Part shown: positions 19,451-30,015 of the stretch, in pieces | Layout: every line of letters begins with the position of its first letter | How positions within the stretch are numbered: position 1 is the first letter of the stretch | Assembly (NCBI RefSeq): GCF_947493735.1 | Contig: NZ_CANLSL010000013.1 | Coordinates: 1 to 64,000 of the forward strand | Direction: 5' to 3' | Source: an uncultured Acinetobacter sp. | Lineage (GTDB): Bacteria > Pseudomonadota > Gammaproteobacteria > Pseudomonadales > Moraxellaceae | Length of the DNA: 64,000 nucleotides | Translations under genes and position numbers: made by a program | Notes under the pieces: model-generated | Database searches by the model: none | Told to the model about the DNA's origin: nothing | The model's input: the letters and a program-made list of their open reading frames with translations, nothing else

Positions 19451-20164
19451 TTAAATCTCTTGATTGCGAATCTGTTCATCCAATTGCATTAATCGCTCAG
19501 GTGTACCCACATCGACCCACGCCGTTGACATTTTTTCACCACTGACTAAGCCTTGTTGCATCGCATCTTTGAGTAATGGTGCAAGTGGGCGTTTGCCTTT
19601 TGGTAAATCTGCAAACAGCTTTGGAGATAAAATACTAATCCCTGAAAAGGTTAGCGCCTCACCCGCTTTCTCTTGCTCAAATGTGCTGACCACACCATGA
19701 TTTGCAGTGCCATTCGATAAATCATCACTTAAAGTAAAATCACCATTTGGATGTTGCGGTGGGTTATCCACCAAGACCAAATGTGCCAAGCGATCGCCAA
19801 GCTCAACATTTTTTAATGCTGAAAAGTCATAGCGTGTCCACACATCACCATTCACCACGAGAAAAGGTTGATCTTCAAAATGAAACAAGGCTTTGATCAA
19901 ACCGCCTGCGGTTTCTAAACCTTCATCTTCTAATGACCAAATAATTTTTACACCAAACTGCGAGCCATCACACAATGTATTGACCAACTGATCTTTAAGC
20001 CATGCGGCATTGATGATAATTTCTGTCACGCCAATTTTAGCCAGTGCTTCGATATGCCAAAAGATCAGTGGCTTACCGCCTACTTCTAACAATGGCTTTG
20101 GCTTATATAAAGTCAGCGGTCGCATACGATTCCCCAAGCCTGCCGCTAAGATCATCGCTTTCAT
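19451..20164 (-). CDS. murU: N-acetylmuramate alpha-1-phosphate uridylyltransferase
   Basis: 237 aa sugar nucleotidyltransferase. It has the signature AMILAAGLGNRMRPLTLYKPKPLLEVGGKPL and the metal site VVNGDVW. MurU converts MurNAc-1-P to UDP-MurNAc in the recycling route that bypasses fosfomycin-sensitive MurA. The assignment rests on fusion-like coupling: its start overlaps the stop of the AmgK kinase gene by 4 bp, the pair being the known amgK-murU unit next to lptD in Pseudomonas. Confidence 0.9.
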   Translation of the reverse strand: MKAMILAAGLGNRMRPLTLYKPKPLLEVGGKPLIFWHIEALAKIGVTEIIINAAWLKDQLVNTLCDGSQFGVKIIWSLEDEGLETAGGLIKALFHFEDQPFLVVNGDVWTRYDFSALKNVELGDRLAHLVLVDNPPQHPNGDFTLSDDLSNGTANHGVVSTFEQEKAGEALTFSGISILSPKLFADLPKGKRPLAPLLKDAMQQGLVSGEKMSTAWVDVGTPERLMQLDEQIRNQEI

Positions 20165-21201
20165 TGGCTTACCTCTTCTTTTAACATTTCAATCGTCAAT
20201 TCTTGATAAGTGCCATATTTTTGTTCAAATTTAGGCATCACGTCATTTTCGACAAATGATTGCAATTCAGCTAATTCAGGACAATTTTTCAATTCCTGAC
20301 GCAAATACCACATCACACGCGGTAAATCTTTCAAATAACCCGACTTACCATCACGCACGAATAAACGCACAAAAATGCCTAAAATTTTCAAATGACGTTG
20401 AATCGACATAACTTCTGCATCAAGGCGAAATTGTTCCAAACTGCGCCCTACTTTTGCAGACTCAGGCAACAGTCCATAGAATTGATCAACCCATTTTGCA
20501 ACTTGCTCAGGTAACCATTGCACATAAGCATCACGCACGATCGAGATCAAATCATAAGTATCAGGACCAACCACCGCATCTTGGAAGTCGATCACGCCAA
20601 GTACAGACTCTCCCTCTAAAACCATCAAGTTACGGCTGTGATAATCACGATGCACGATGACTTGCGGTTGATTTTTCAGATTGTCCAAAATCCACGCATA
20701 ACTGTTGTTCAACATGCTTTGTTGCGCTTCGCTCAATGTAATATCAAGCGCAGGCAACATCCAGTGATCAAACAACCGCATTTCATCGGTCAATTTTTCC
20801 GCACTATATTGTGGGAAAATCTGTGCATCGACAGCAATACTTTGCAGTTGGATAATTTGCCCAAAAGCTTGTAAATAATATTGATCGACTGTGCTTTGAT
20901 TTAACTCGGTAGATAGAAGCTGATCGCCAAAGTCTTCAAGTAATAAAAACCCTTGTGTTAAATCTTGTGCGACGATCTGTGGCACACGTGCCCCGTAGCT
21001 TGATAAATAGCTTGCGATTTGTACAAATGGTGCACAATCTTCTTTTTCTGGTGGTGCATCCATCAGCATATAACGCTGTGATGAAAGCGCAATCCTTGCA
21101 TAGCGCCGAAAACTTGCATCTCCAGCTAAGTATTTGATTTTGAAATCTTGTTGTGGCAAAACTTGGTTTAACCAAGTATCAATTAACTGTTCTCGTTGCA
21201 T
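20161..21201 (-). CDS. amgK: N-acetylmuramate/N-acetylglucosamine anomeric kinase
   Basis: 346 aa aminoglycoside-phosphotransferase fold. The catalytic loop VIVHRDYHSRNLMVLEG and metal site VIDFQDAVVGPDTYDL are both intact. The N-lobe starts with AGDASFRRYARI. AmgK phosphorylates MurNAc at C1 for MurU. It is divergent from lptD, with 146 bp between them holding both promoters. Confidence 0.9.
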   Translation of the reverse strand: MQREQLIDTWLNQVLPQQDFKIKYLAGDASFRRYARIALSSQRYMLMDAPPEKEDCAPFVQIASYLSSYGARVPQIVAQDLTQGFLLLEDFGDQLLSTELNQSTVDQYYLQAFGQIIQLQSIAVDAQIFPQYSAEKLTDEMRLFDHWMLPALDITLSEAQQSMLNNSYAWILDNLKNQPQVIVHRDYHSRNLMVLEGESVLGVIDFQDAVVGPDTYDLISIVRDAYVQWLPEQVAKWVDQFYGLLPESAKVGRSLEQFRLDAEVMSIQRHLKILGIFVRLFVRDGKSGYLKDLPRVMWYLRQELKNCPELAELQSFVENDVMPKFEQKYGTYQELTIEMLKEEVSQ

Positions 21202-21347
21202 GTGAAGCGAATCCCTAATTGCAAAAAGCGTGCATTATTTAGCGAACTAAGTGTAGTCGTTTCCGCTTTTTTTCTCTATCATGCAATGAAAATATTTCTT
21301 TGCACTTTGATTTATTCCCAAATTCTGATGACTGATCTTGAACCTAT

Positions 21348-23870
21348 ATGATGACCCATCAATTTAAAAAAAACACCTTATTCAAAGCCGTCATCGGACT
21401 GATGAGTCTTAGTTCGATTCAAATCGCTTATGCGGAAAACAGCAACGCAAATGTTGACAGCGTAGAATCATCACAAGCCACAACAGCAGACTCAAAAGTC
21501 TTCAGCAAAGAGATTCATTTAGATAAAACCCAAAGTAAAAATGGTGGTTTAACACCTGCCAATAGTGAAGAAGCGCAAGACTTCTATCAACAATATTATT
21601 TAACGCCATCAGAAATCGCCGAATCAAACCCAAAAGATACATACAAAGATCAACTCTGTTCGGGAATGTGGGTGACACCGATTGGCACCGATGAGCAAGC
21701 TCCGAGCGATCCAACTCAAGCGACTGCAACGATTAGTGCAGAAAGTGCTTACTACAACCCTAATGGCACCTCTGTACTCGAAGGTGATGTTCAAATCGAC
21801 CAACAAGGGCGAAGCATTCGTGCTGAGCGGTTAGAGCTTGATGAAACGCAAACCTATGCCAAAGCACAAGGCAAAGTGCAACTCGCTCAAGGTGGATTAT
21901 TTTCACAAAGCGATGAAATTAATTACAATCTGAAAACGCAGCAAGGCGATCTAAACGATAGCTATTTTATTAGCGAAGCACAGCAAGCGCATGGCTATGC
22001 CTCAGAGATTCGTCGCACTGCACCTGATGTTGTCGTACTCAATCAAGCAAGCTATTCGACCTGCGCACCAAGTACAAGCCCTGCATGGCACATCCAAGCC
22101 AAATCAATCGAACTGAATCAGACGACTGGACGTGGTGTGACTAAAGATGCACGGCTTTATATCAAAAATACCCCTGTGCTTCCTGTGCCGTATTTTAATT
22201 TTCCGATTGATGATCGACGCACCACAGGCTTCTTAGTACCTAGCTTTGGTTATACCAATGATGGTGGCTTACAACTGAGCGTACCGTATTACCTGAATCT
22301 TGCGCCAAACTATGATATGACGGTAACTCCACGCTACCTCAATGGTCGTGGCATTATGGCAGAAGGTGATTTCAATTATCTCACCGAAGATTATGGTTTT
22401 GGTAAAATTTGGGGTGGTTATCTGCCTCAAGATCGGGGCTATGATGATCAAGATCGTAAAGATTTGCACTGGGAGCATTTTTGGAAAATTAATGATCAAT
22501 GGAACAGCGCCATTGATTATAACTACGTATCCGACAAAGACTATTTTACAGACCTCGGAAGCTCTCCTGATAGTGAGGATTTAGTTCATCAAGAACGTAC
22601 TTGGGTCTTGAATTATGCCAACGGTATTCCAGGCATTACTGCGCAGCTTAAAGTTCAAGACTTTCAAACTTTAGATGAATCCATCGCCGATGTAGATCGC
22701 CCTTATGCACGCTTGCCACAGTTTATTTTTCACTATGCGGGTGGAGAATATGATGGTTTAGAGTATGGCTTTTATAACGATACGGCATACTTTAAAAAGT
22801 CTATCGACGACGGCTCTGCATTAGAAAGTAGCGGTACACGAATTTATAATCAGCTGTATAGCCGCTACAACTTTAGAACACCAAGTGCCTTTGTCATTCC
22901 TGAAATTTCAGTGCGTAGCATCAACACTTTCTTTGATCGGGACAGTAAAGTTGATCTCGGTTTTGATGAAAATGAATCGGTTGAAAAATCTGTTGCTGTA
23001 CCACAGTTCACTTTAGATACAGGCTTAGTTTTTGAAAAGCAAGGCAAGTTTTTGCAAAGCTTAAGCCCTCGCCTATTTTATGCTTATTCACCTTATCAGG
23101 CGCAAGACGGCTATCCAAACTTTGACAGTACCCAAGCCTCTGTCAGTTACGACCGTTTATTTAGTCCATATCGTTTTTATGGACATGATCGCTTAGAAGA
23201 CAATCATTTTGCATCGCTTGGTTTAACCTATCGCTTATACGACACCATTGGCTTAGAGCGCTTACGTGCAAGTATCGGACAGAGCTTTTATTTTGCTGAT
23301 CGCAAAGTCCGTCTTGATGCGGAGAATGATCCGATCGCAACAGATGACTACTCAGGTCCTGTAATGACCTTCTCTAGTCAGCTTAGCAATAATATTCATG
23401 TGACATCGAACACAGCGTTTGATGCAGACGGTGAGAATACGTTTAGCAATCTATCGTTGAATTATGCCGATGATGTTGGACAGCTTTACCATCTTGGCTA
23501 TGTCTATCGTAACGACCTTGCCGAACTGCGTCAGCAAGCTTATCAACAAGTGGTTGGCTCATTTGTGCAACCGATTCACAACAATTGGCGACTCATGGGT
23601 CACGTACAATACGACATTGATAATGACTTGACACGTGAAATTCTACTCGGTTTAAATTATGAATCTTGCTGTTGGGGTGTTTCAGTCTATGCACGTCGAT
23701 ACTATAATGATCTCGACGACCCGACTGATGAAAACATTTCAGCGAAGAAAGCCATCATGGCAGAGTTTAGCCTTAAAGGTTTAGGCGGATTATCAGGCAA
23801 ATTAGCCTCATTATTAGAAGATCGTGTCATTGGATTTGATCATGTTAACCAAACTTGGACTCAACGTTAA
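21348..23870 (+). CDS. lptD: LPS-assembly outer-membrane protein LptD
   Basis: 840 aa. LptD with LptE inserts LPS into the outer leaflet. It has a signal peptide ending near AYA-EN (residue about 30), an acidic/Gln-rich stretch, the OstA/LptA-like jellyroll (SAYYNPNGTSVLEGDVQIDQQGRSIRAERLEL) and a long C-terminal beta-barrel. Cysteines are at DQLCSGMW, YSTCAPST and ESCCWG, matching the disulfide pattern needed for function. The stop shares a base with the surA start. Confidence 0.96.
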   Translation: MMTHQFKKNTLFKAVIGLMSLSSIQIAYAENSNANVDSVESSQATTADSKVFSKEIHLDKTQSKNGGLTPANSEEAQDFYQQYYLTPSEIAESNPKDTYKDQLCSGMWVTPIGTDEQAPSDPTQATATISAESAYYNPNGTSVLEGDVQIDQQGRSIRAERLELDETQTYAKAQGKVQLAQGGLFSQSDEINYNLKTQQGDLNDSYFISEAQQAHGYASEIRRTAPDVVVLNQASYSTCAPSTSPAWHIQAKSIELNQTTGRGVTKDARLYIKNTPVLPVPYFNFPIDDRRTTGFLVPSFGYTNDGGLQLSVPYYLNLAPNYDMTVTPRYLNGRGIMAEGDFNYLTEDYGFGKIWGGYLPQDRGYDDQDRKDLHWEHFWKINDQWNSAIDYNYVSDKDYFTDLGSSPDSEDLVHQERTWVLNYANGIPGITAQLKVQDFQTLDESIADVDRPYARLPQFIFHYAGGEYDGLEYGFYNDTAYFKKSIDDGSALESSGTRIYNQLYSRYNFRTPSAFVIPEISVRSINTFFDRDSKVDLGFDENESVEKSVAVPQFTLDTGLVFEKQGKFLQSLSPRLFYAYSPYQAQDGYPNFDSTQASVSYDRLFSPYRFYGHDRLEDNHFASLGLTYRLYDTIGLERLRASIGQSFYFADRKVRLDAENDPIATDDYSGPVMTFSSQLSNNIHVTSNTAFDADGENTFSNLSLNYADDVGQLYHLGYVYRNDLAELRQQAYQQVVGSFVQPIHNNWRLMGHVQYDIDNDLTREILLGLNYESCCWGVSVYARRYYNDLDDPTDENISAKKAIMAEFSLKGLGGLSGKLASLLEDRVIGFDHVNQTWTQR

Positions 23871-25285
23871 TGAATAACCCTACTGTACTCACACCTGTAC
23901 TTACATCTAAATTACGTCAAAACATGATGAAAATTGCCCGCACTACTGCGCTAGTGGTTGCGTTATCTGCATCAGCGTCAATTTATGCAGCGAATATTGA
24001 TCAAGTGGTTGCAGTCGTTGGTGAAAGCGCAATTTTGCAAAGTGATCTAGATCAAGCGAGTGCCGTTATTCAAGAGCAAATGCAAAGCAAGGGACAACAA
24101 GTTCCCCCTGCATCTATTCTGCGTAAACAAGTATTAGAACAACTCATCTTACGTCAAGCTCAAATTGAACAAGTGCGTCGTCTAGGTGTGAAACCGAGCG
24201 AAACTGAACTCAATCAAGCTGTATTGTCTATTGCAAAGCAACAAGGTGCGGAGAGCTTAGAAGAATTCCAACGTGGTCTTGACAGCCAACGTGCAGGTAG
24301 CTATGAGCTACTTCGCAAGCAGGTGTCAGAAGATTTAAGTGTCAATCGCCTACGTCAACAACAAGTCATGTCACGTATCAAAGTATCTGAGCGAGATATT
24401 GATAACTTCCTCAATTCACCTCAAGGTCAAGCAGCGCTGGGTAGCCAAGTTCATGTGCTTCATCTACGTATTTCGCCAAAGTCAGAAGCGACTAAAGTTG
24501 GTGCAGTTACAGAAACTGCCAATACTGTACGCAATGCCTTAGCAAGTAGTGATGACATCAAAGCGATTGCCGAGCAAAACAGTAATGATCAAGTCGTGGT
24601 GCAAGGTGCAGATATGGGCACACGTGCTTTATCTGACATCCCTGCCGATCTTGCCGCTCGAATCAGCGGTATTGAAGTCGGTCAAACCACGGAATTGATC
24701 AATGCCAAAGATGGTATTCATGTTTTAAAGTTACTTGAGCGTAGTGCGGATGCCAAAAAAGCGTTAGTGCCACAATATTTTACACGTCATATTTTGATTC
24801 AACCTTCAGAAGTCGTTAGCCCTGCTGATGCAAAACAGCAAATTGATCAAATCTATAGCCGTCTACAACAAGGCGCAGATTTTCAAGAAATGGCAGCGAC
24901 CTACTCTAGCGATACTGGATCAGCACGTAATGGTGGTAGTTTGGACTGGGTTTCTCCTGGTGTGATGGTGCCTGAGTTTGAAAAAGTGATGACTTCTACC
25001 TCAGTTGGTCAAGTCAGCAAACCATTTCAAACACAATACGGTTGGCACATCTTGACCGTTGAAGATCAACGTCAGAAAGATATGACTGAAGAATATCAAC
25101 GGCGTATGGCAAAACAACTGTTGAGTGAGCGTCAGTTTGATGCAGAGCTTGATGGTTGGTTACGTGAAGTCCGTGCAGAAGCGTATGTGGATATCAAAGA
25201 TCCAAGCTTAAAAGATGCTGACGCGCAAGCGAATTCAACGCAACCGACGACCGAGCCAAGTACAGATTCAAGCACCGAAAACTAA
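23870..25285 (+). CDS. surA: periplasmic chaperone/peptidyl-prolyl isomerase SurA
   Basis: 471 aa from ATG 23870, whose first base is the last base of the lptD stop. An internal ATG at 23924 lies nearer the hydrophobic signal (ALVVALSASASIYA-A) and may be the true start. The SurA N-domain begins IDQVVAVVGESAILQSDLDQ. The first parvulin domain (VHVLHLRISP) is degenerate, while the second (FTRHILIQPS...GGSLDWVSPGVMVPEFE) is well kept. The protein assists folding of OMPs such as LptD. It has a Ser/Thr-rich tail and a terminator follows. Confidence 0.93.
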   Translation: MNNPTVLTPVLTSKLRQNMMKIARTTALVVALSASASIYAANIDQVVAVVGESAILQSDLDQASAVIQEQMQSKGQQVPPASILRKQVLEQLILRQAQIEQVRRLGVKPSETELNQAVLSIAKQQGAESLEEFQRGLDSQRAGSYELLRKQVSEDLSVNRLRQQQVMSRIKVSERDIDNFLNSPQGQAALGSQVHVLHLRISPKSEATKVGAVTETANTVRNALASSDDIKAIAEQNSNDQVVVQGADMGTRALSDIPADLAARISGIEVGQTTELINAKDGIHVLKLLERSADAKKALVPQYFTRHILIQPSEVVSPADAKQQIDQIYSRLQQGADFQEMAATYSSDTGSARNGGSLDWVSPGVMVPEFEKVMTSTSVGQVSKPFQTQYGWHILTVEDQRQKDMTEEYQRRMAKQLLSERQFDAELDGWLREVRAEAYVDIKDPSLKDADAQANSTQPTTEPSTDSSTEN

Positions 25286-25318
25286 TAGATTGGTGTAAAA
25301 ACCGATTCATTTTCTTAT

Positions 25319-25352
25319 ATAAAAAACCAAATCTCGTATTTGGTTTTTTATT
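25319..25352 (+). terminator. Rho-independent terminator after surA
   Basis: The stem AAAACCAAAT / ATTTGGTTTT with loop CTCGT is followed by TTA TTTTC. The A-rich left arm makes it able to work in both directions, but only surA reads into it. Confidence 0.85.
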
Positions 25353-25447
25353 TTCTTCAAATCAGATCAGTCAAAGCTAAACACTCGTGCTAAGATTTGA
25401 TGTTCATATTGGTTTTCCAATTTTCATAATTAGGTTAGACGGTTTCA

Positions 25448-28400
25448 ATGATGCAATTTGTCCATTTAGGCATTCACAGCGAATATTCGATTACGGATTC
25501 GATTATCAGAATCCCTGATTTGGTCAAAGCTGCCGCCGACGACAAGATGCCTGCTTTGGCACTGACCGACCTGTCGAATATGCACGCTGCGGTGAAGTTT
25601 TATAACGCCTGTCTTAAGCATGGCATTAAGCCAATTTTTGGAAGTGATCTACGTCTTGGTGAAGAGCATCAACGAGTGCAACTGCTTGCGATGAACCAAG
25701 CGGGCTGGCTCAATCTCACCGAATTGGTATCCAAAGGTTTTACCCATGGACTGAAACTCGACATTCCTACGGTTCAGTCTGAATGGATTTGTCAGCAATC
25801 TGATGGACTGATTGCCCTCTTGGGAATCCATAGCGATGTCGGTCAAGCACTTTGCTCGTCCAATCCTGATAAAGCCGAGCCACTGATTGACGCATGGAAA
25901 AATGCCTTTGCTGATCGGGTGTATTTGGCGATTAGCCGAGTCGGTTTACCGAATGAAGAATTGTTTATCCAACAAGCCTTACAACTCGCACAAAAATATC
26001 AAATCGGTGTGGTTGCGCACAATGATTTACGTTTTGTGAAACAAAGTGATTTTGAAGCGCATGAAGCTCGGGTCTGTATCGCTGAAGGCTATGTACTCGG
26101 TGATGATCGCCGTCCGCAAAACTATACCGATCAGCAATATTTCAAATCCAATGCTGAAATGCAGGCATTGTTTGCCGATTTACCCAATGCCTTAGCCAAC
26201 AGCTATCTAATCGCACAGCGCTGTACGGTGAATCTGACGTTGGGTAAAAACTATCTGCCTGATTATCCGATTCCGCCTGAGCACACTATTGATTCATTTT
26301 TCCGTCATGTCTCAGAGCAAGGCTTAGTCGAGCGTCTTGTGCTACTTTATCCTGAAGCTAAGCGTGATGAATCATGGGCTGAGATTGATAAAAAATATCA
26401 CGATCGCCTGACCTATGAGATTGATATTATTCTCAAAATGGGTTTTCCAGGCTACTTCCTCATCGTCATGGACTTTATTGGCTGGGCGAAAAATAACGGT
26501 GTGCCTGTTGGACCGGGTCGTGGTTCGGGTGCAGGCTCATTAGTTGCTTATAGTTTAAAAATTACCGATCTTGACCCACTACGCTATGAACTGCTTTTCG
26601 AACGATTCCTGAATCCTGAACGTGTATCGATGCCCGATTTCGATATTGACTTCTGTATTGCAGGACGTGACCGTGTGATTGAATATGTGTCACGCCACTA
26701 TGGACGTGAAGCGGTATCGCAGATTGCCACCTTTGGTACGATGGCTGCTAAGGGGGCGATTCGCGATGTAGCACGTGTACTCGGTAAATCTTATGGCTTA
26801 GCAGATCGGATTTCAAAACTTGTCCCGACGAAGCCACTCGGTGTTGATCTAAAAACCGCTTTGGAGATGGAACCAGAGCTCAAAGACATGGTCACCAACC
26901 CTGCCAATCCTGAATATGAAGATGCCTCGGAAATTTGGGAGATGGCGCTCAAGCTCGAAGGCATTACCCGAAATACAGGCAAACACGCAGGTGGCGTACT
27001 GATCTCACCTGGGAAAATCACCGATTTCTCTGCGATTAGCTGTGAAGCGGATGGCACAGGTCGAGTCAGTCAGTTTGATAAAGATGACGTTGAAGCGGTC
27101 GGCTTGGTCAAGTTCGACTTTTTGGGACTGCGAAATCTTACCGTAATCGAAGATGCAATGACGCATATCAATGCACGCCTGCCTGAGTCCGAACGAATTA
27201 TCCTCGAACAGATCGCTTTAGATGATAAAGCAGCCTATGAGGTTTTTGCCGATGGCAATACCACAGCGGTATTCCAGTTTGAATCCGTCGGTATGAAACG
27301 CATGCTCAAAGAAGCACGCCCAAGTCAGTTTGAAGAAATTATCGCATTCGTGTCGCTGTACCGTCCCGGTCCAATGGATCTGATTCCCGACTTTATTCAT
27401 CGTATGCATGGTGGCAGTTTTGAATATCTGCATCCACTGCTCGAAGATATTTTGAAACCAACTTACGGCATCATGGTCTATCAAGAGCAGGTGATGCAGG
27501 CAGCGCAGGTCTGTGCAGGTTATACCCTCGGTGGTGCGGATTTGCTTCGTCGTGCCATGGGGAAAAAGAAACCTGAGGAAATGGTTAAACAGCGCCAAAT
27601 CTTCCTCAAAGGTGCAGCCACCAAAGACATTGATGACGTCAAAGCCAATGAAATTTTCGATTATATGGAAAAGTTCGCAGGCTATGGTTTTAACAAATCG
27701 CACGCTGCGGCTTATGCCCTCGTCGCTTATCATACCGCATGGCTAAAAGCGCATTATCCAGCGGAGTTTATGGCGGCGGTGATGTCTTCTGAAATGCAAA
27801 ATACTGATAATGTGGTGTTTTTGATTGATGACTGCCGAAGCAATGATTTGACGGTTTTACCACCGTCAATCAACATGTCGGACTACCGCTTTAAAGCCAG
27901 TGATCCGAAAACCATTGTCTATGGACTCGGTGCGATCAAAGGTGTTGGTGAGCAAGCGATGCAGTCGGTGATTGATTCCCGAGTGGCGCAAGGCGAATAT
28001 CAAGATTTATTCGATTTTTGTCATCGTATTGATCTCAAGAAAATCAACAAACGGACTTTAGAAGCCTTGATTCGTGCAGGTGCACTCGATTGCTTGGGTG
28101 AAGAGCGTGCCATCTTGATGGAAAATTTACCTGAAGCAGTGCAAGCGGCGGAGCAAGCACGTAATAACCGTGAATCTGGCATCATGGATTTGTTTGGTGA
28201 AGTCGAGCAAGTACAACGTAAACCACTGAAACCGATCAAACCGTGGAGCGACGAAGTTCGTCTGAAAGGGGAAAAAGATACACTTGGCTTGTATCTGACT
28301 GGTCATCCAATTGATGTCTATAAAGATGAATTGAAACGCTTTATTCCAAATACACTCAATAATCTCAGTACCACACGACGTGGGCAAACCACCGTCATCG

Positions 28401-29050
28401 CAGGGCTGATTATAGATGTGGCGCATTTCCCGAATCGCACCATGATCACTTTGGACGATGGTACGGCGCGTTTTGAAATTTCCACCAATCGGGAACGCTT
28501 TGAACGCTACAAAGAGTTTTTCCAAAATGAAACTGTGGTGGTGATCGAAGGTGAAATCTATGAGCGAGAGGGTTTTGATCGCCCGCTTGGAAGACTCAGC
28601 AAAGCCTTTAATCTCAATCAAATCCGTGAAAAACGTGCCCAAGCCATTCATTTACGTTTCCATGAAGATGAGTTAAGTGCTGATTTTGCCAATGATTTAC
28701 TCACTGCGATTGAGCCATTTTGTCAGGTTGCGAATGCGGTACATATTCCGATCAAATTACAGTTGGAAAATCACTTTGCAACCTATGAATTGCAACTTGG
28801 TGAGGCTTGGCAAGTCACACCAACCGATGATCTGATGTTGAAATTACGTGATCATTTGGGCAAAGAACATATTCGGGTGGAATATCAGGTCAAATCAAAA
28901 GCTGCGCAAGTGGTGAAACCCAAATATCAAGTGATCGATGAACCACCACCGCCATCACAGCAAAATCGCCAAATTGATGATAGCGAACTCGATGGTATGT
29001 TGCGTAGTGATGACTCGTTTGAGTATAGCGAAGAAATGCGCTATTCCTAA
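25448..29050 (+). CDS. dnaE: DNA polymerase III subunit alpha
   Basis: 1200 aa replicative polymerase. The N-terminal PHP domain starts FVHLGIHSEYSITDSI. The palm shows GPGRGSGAGSLVAYSL and SMPDFDIDFC with two catalytic Asp. TAVFQFESVGMKRMLKEARP and YRPGPMDLIPDFIHRMHG follow. After the fingers come an HhH region (KGVGEQAMQSVIDSR), the OB domain (TVIAGLIIDVAHFPNRTMITLDDGTARFEI) and a Gln/Pro-containing C-terminus. The start has two adjacent ATGs. The gene is alone between the surA terminator and trmJ. Confidence 0.97.
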   Translation: MMQFVHLGIHSEYSITDSIIRIPDLVKAAADDKMPALALTDLSNMHAAVKFYNACLKHGIKPIFGSDLRLGEEHQRVQLLAMNQAGWLNLTELVSKGFTHGLKLDIPTVQSEWICQQSDGLIALLGIHSDVGQALCSSNPDKAEPLIDAWKNAFADRVYLAISRVGLPNEELFIQQALQLAQKYQIGVVAHNDLRFVKQSDFEAHEARVCIAEGYVLGDDRRPQNYTDQQYFKSNAEMQALFADLPNALANSYLIAQRCTVNLTLGKNYLPDYPIPPEHTIDSFFRHVSEQGLVERLVLLYPEAKRDESWAEIDKKYHDRLTYEIDIILKMGFPGYFLIVMDFIGWAKNNGVPVGPGRGSGAGSLVAYSLKITDLDPLRYELLFERFLNPERVSMPDFDIDFCIAGRDRVIEYVSRHYGREAVSQIATFGTMAAKGAIRDVARVLGKSYGLADRISKLVPTKPLGVDLKTALEMEPELKDMVTNPANPEYEDASEIWEMALKLEGITRNTGKHAGGVLISPGKITDFSAISCEADGTGRVSQFDKDDVEAVGLVKFDFLGLRNLTVIEDAMTHINARLPESERIILEQIALDDKAAYEVFADGNTTAVFQFESVGMKRMLKEARPSQFEEIIAFVSLYRPGPMDLIPDFIHRMHGGSFEYLHPLLEDILKPTYGIMVYQEQVMQAAQVCAGYTLGGADLLRRAMGKKKPEEMVKQRQIFLKGAATKDIDDVKANEIFDYMEKFAGYGFNKSHAAAYALVAYHTAWLKAHYPAEFMAAVMSSEMQNTDNVVFLIDDCRSNDLTVLPPSINMSDYRFKASDPKTIVYGLGAIKGVGEQAMQSVIDSRVAQGEYQDLFDFCHRIDLKKINKRTLEALIRAGALDCLGEERAILMENLPEAVQAAEQARNNRESGIMDLFGEVEQVQRKPLKPIKPWSDEVRLKGEKDTLGLYLTGHPIDVYKDELKRFIPNTLNNLSTTRRGQTTVIAGLIIDVAHFPNRTMITLDDGTARFEISTNRERFERYKEFFQNETVVVIEGEIYEREGFDRPLGRLSKAFNLNQIREKRAQAIHLRFHEDELSADFANDLLTAIEPFCQVANAVHIPIKLQLENHFATYELQLGEAWQVTPTDDLMLKLRDHLGKEHIRVEYQVKSKAAQVVKPKYQVIDEPPPPSQQNRQIDDSELDGMLRSDDSFEYSEEMRYS

Positions 29051-29106
29051 TGCGATAAAATGCGCACAAACCTCACTTATCAAATATTCTGAAATTTGAA
29101 GGAAAT

Positions 29107-30015
29107 ATGTCTACTCAAGCGACTGATTTACTTGATCATATCCGTATCGTGATGGTCAATACCACTCTCCCTGCCAATATCGGTGCAGCCTTACGTGCCA
29201 TGAAAACCATGGGATTAAAGCATTTGGTTTTGGTTGCGCCAAAGCATTATCCACACCCTGATATTGATGCGCTGTCCGCAGGTGCTAGTGATTTGATCGA
29301 AGATATTCGAGTGGTTGAGCGTATTGAAGATGCCTTGGCGGATTGTCATGTGGTGTTTGGCACCAGTGCTCGAAGTCGCACTATTCCATGGCCGATTTTG
29401 GACGTTCGCCCTGCTAGCCTTGAAATCGCCAATGCGACGCAGAAGAACCAACAAGTGGCAATTCTGTTTGGGCGTGAAGATCGTGGTTTGACCAATGAGG
29501 AGCTTGCGCTTGCCAATTTTCACCTAACCATTCCTGTCAATCCTGAATATGGCGTACTTAATGTGGCACAAGCCATTCAAGTGGTGTGCTATGAGCTGAG
29601 AATGGCGTGTCTGCAACGTGCCGAAAACGAAAGTCTAAACAATTCACTCGAAAAAAATGATGCTGTGGTAACCGCAGAAAAAGTCGAAGCCATGCAATTG
29701 GTACAAGGTCAATCCATGCAATGGGATGAACCCTTAGTGACTCAAGATCAGATGCAACAGTTCTATCCGCATTTCGAGCAAACCTTAGCCGATATTGAGT
29801 TTTTCGATCCTGAAAATCCACGCTTATTACCACTGCGTTTACGTCGATTATTTGGTCGGATACAATTAGATCGGATCGAGTATCATTTGCTGCGTGGTGT
29901 GTTTAGTCGGGTCCAAGCCCTACGTAAAGGCACATGGCAACCACAAGCTAGCAAAACTGCCACAACTCCAAACGATGAAAAGCAGAACACTCATGGAGAT
30001 CAAACAGATGTTTAA
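29107..30015 (+). CDS. trmJ: tRNA (cytidine/uridine-32-2'-O)-methyltransferase TrmJ
   Basis: 302 aa SPOUT methylase that 2'-O-methylates position 32 of tRNAs. Motifs: [20 protein letters not shown] (motif 1), [14 protein letters not shown] (motif 2) and [18 protein letters not shown] (motif 3). The C-terminal helical extension ([27 protein letters not shown]) is typical of TrmJ. It is longer than the 246-aa E. coli form by a polar middle insert and a tail. It overlaps cysE by 8 bp. In E. coli trmJ also sits near a cysteine-linked regulator (iscR), but here the partner is cysE. Confidence 0.92.
   Translation: MSTQATDLLDHIRIVMVNTTLPANIGAALRAMKTMGLKHLVLVAPKHYPHPDIDALSAGASDLIEDIRVVERIEDALADCHVVFGTSARSRTIPWPILDVRPASLEIANATQKNQQVAILFGREDRGLTNEELALANFHLTIPVNPEYGVLNVAQAIQVVCYELRMACLQRAENESLNNSLEKNDAVVTAEKVEAMQLVQGQSMQWDEPLVTQDQMQQFYPHFEQTLADIEFFDPENPRLLPLRLRRLFGRIQLDRIEYHLLRGVFSRVQALRKGTWQPQASKTATTPNDEKQNTHGDQTDV

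Noticed and set aside
27218..27733. Leftward 171-aa ORF in dnaE
   Set aside because: It lies wholly within the dnaE polymerase domain and has the composition of an antisense shadow.
29894..30007. Longer cysE start
   Set aside because: These codons lie inside trmJ and do not resemble CysE. ATG 30008 has a ribosome site and the family N-terminus.
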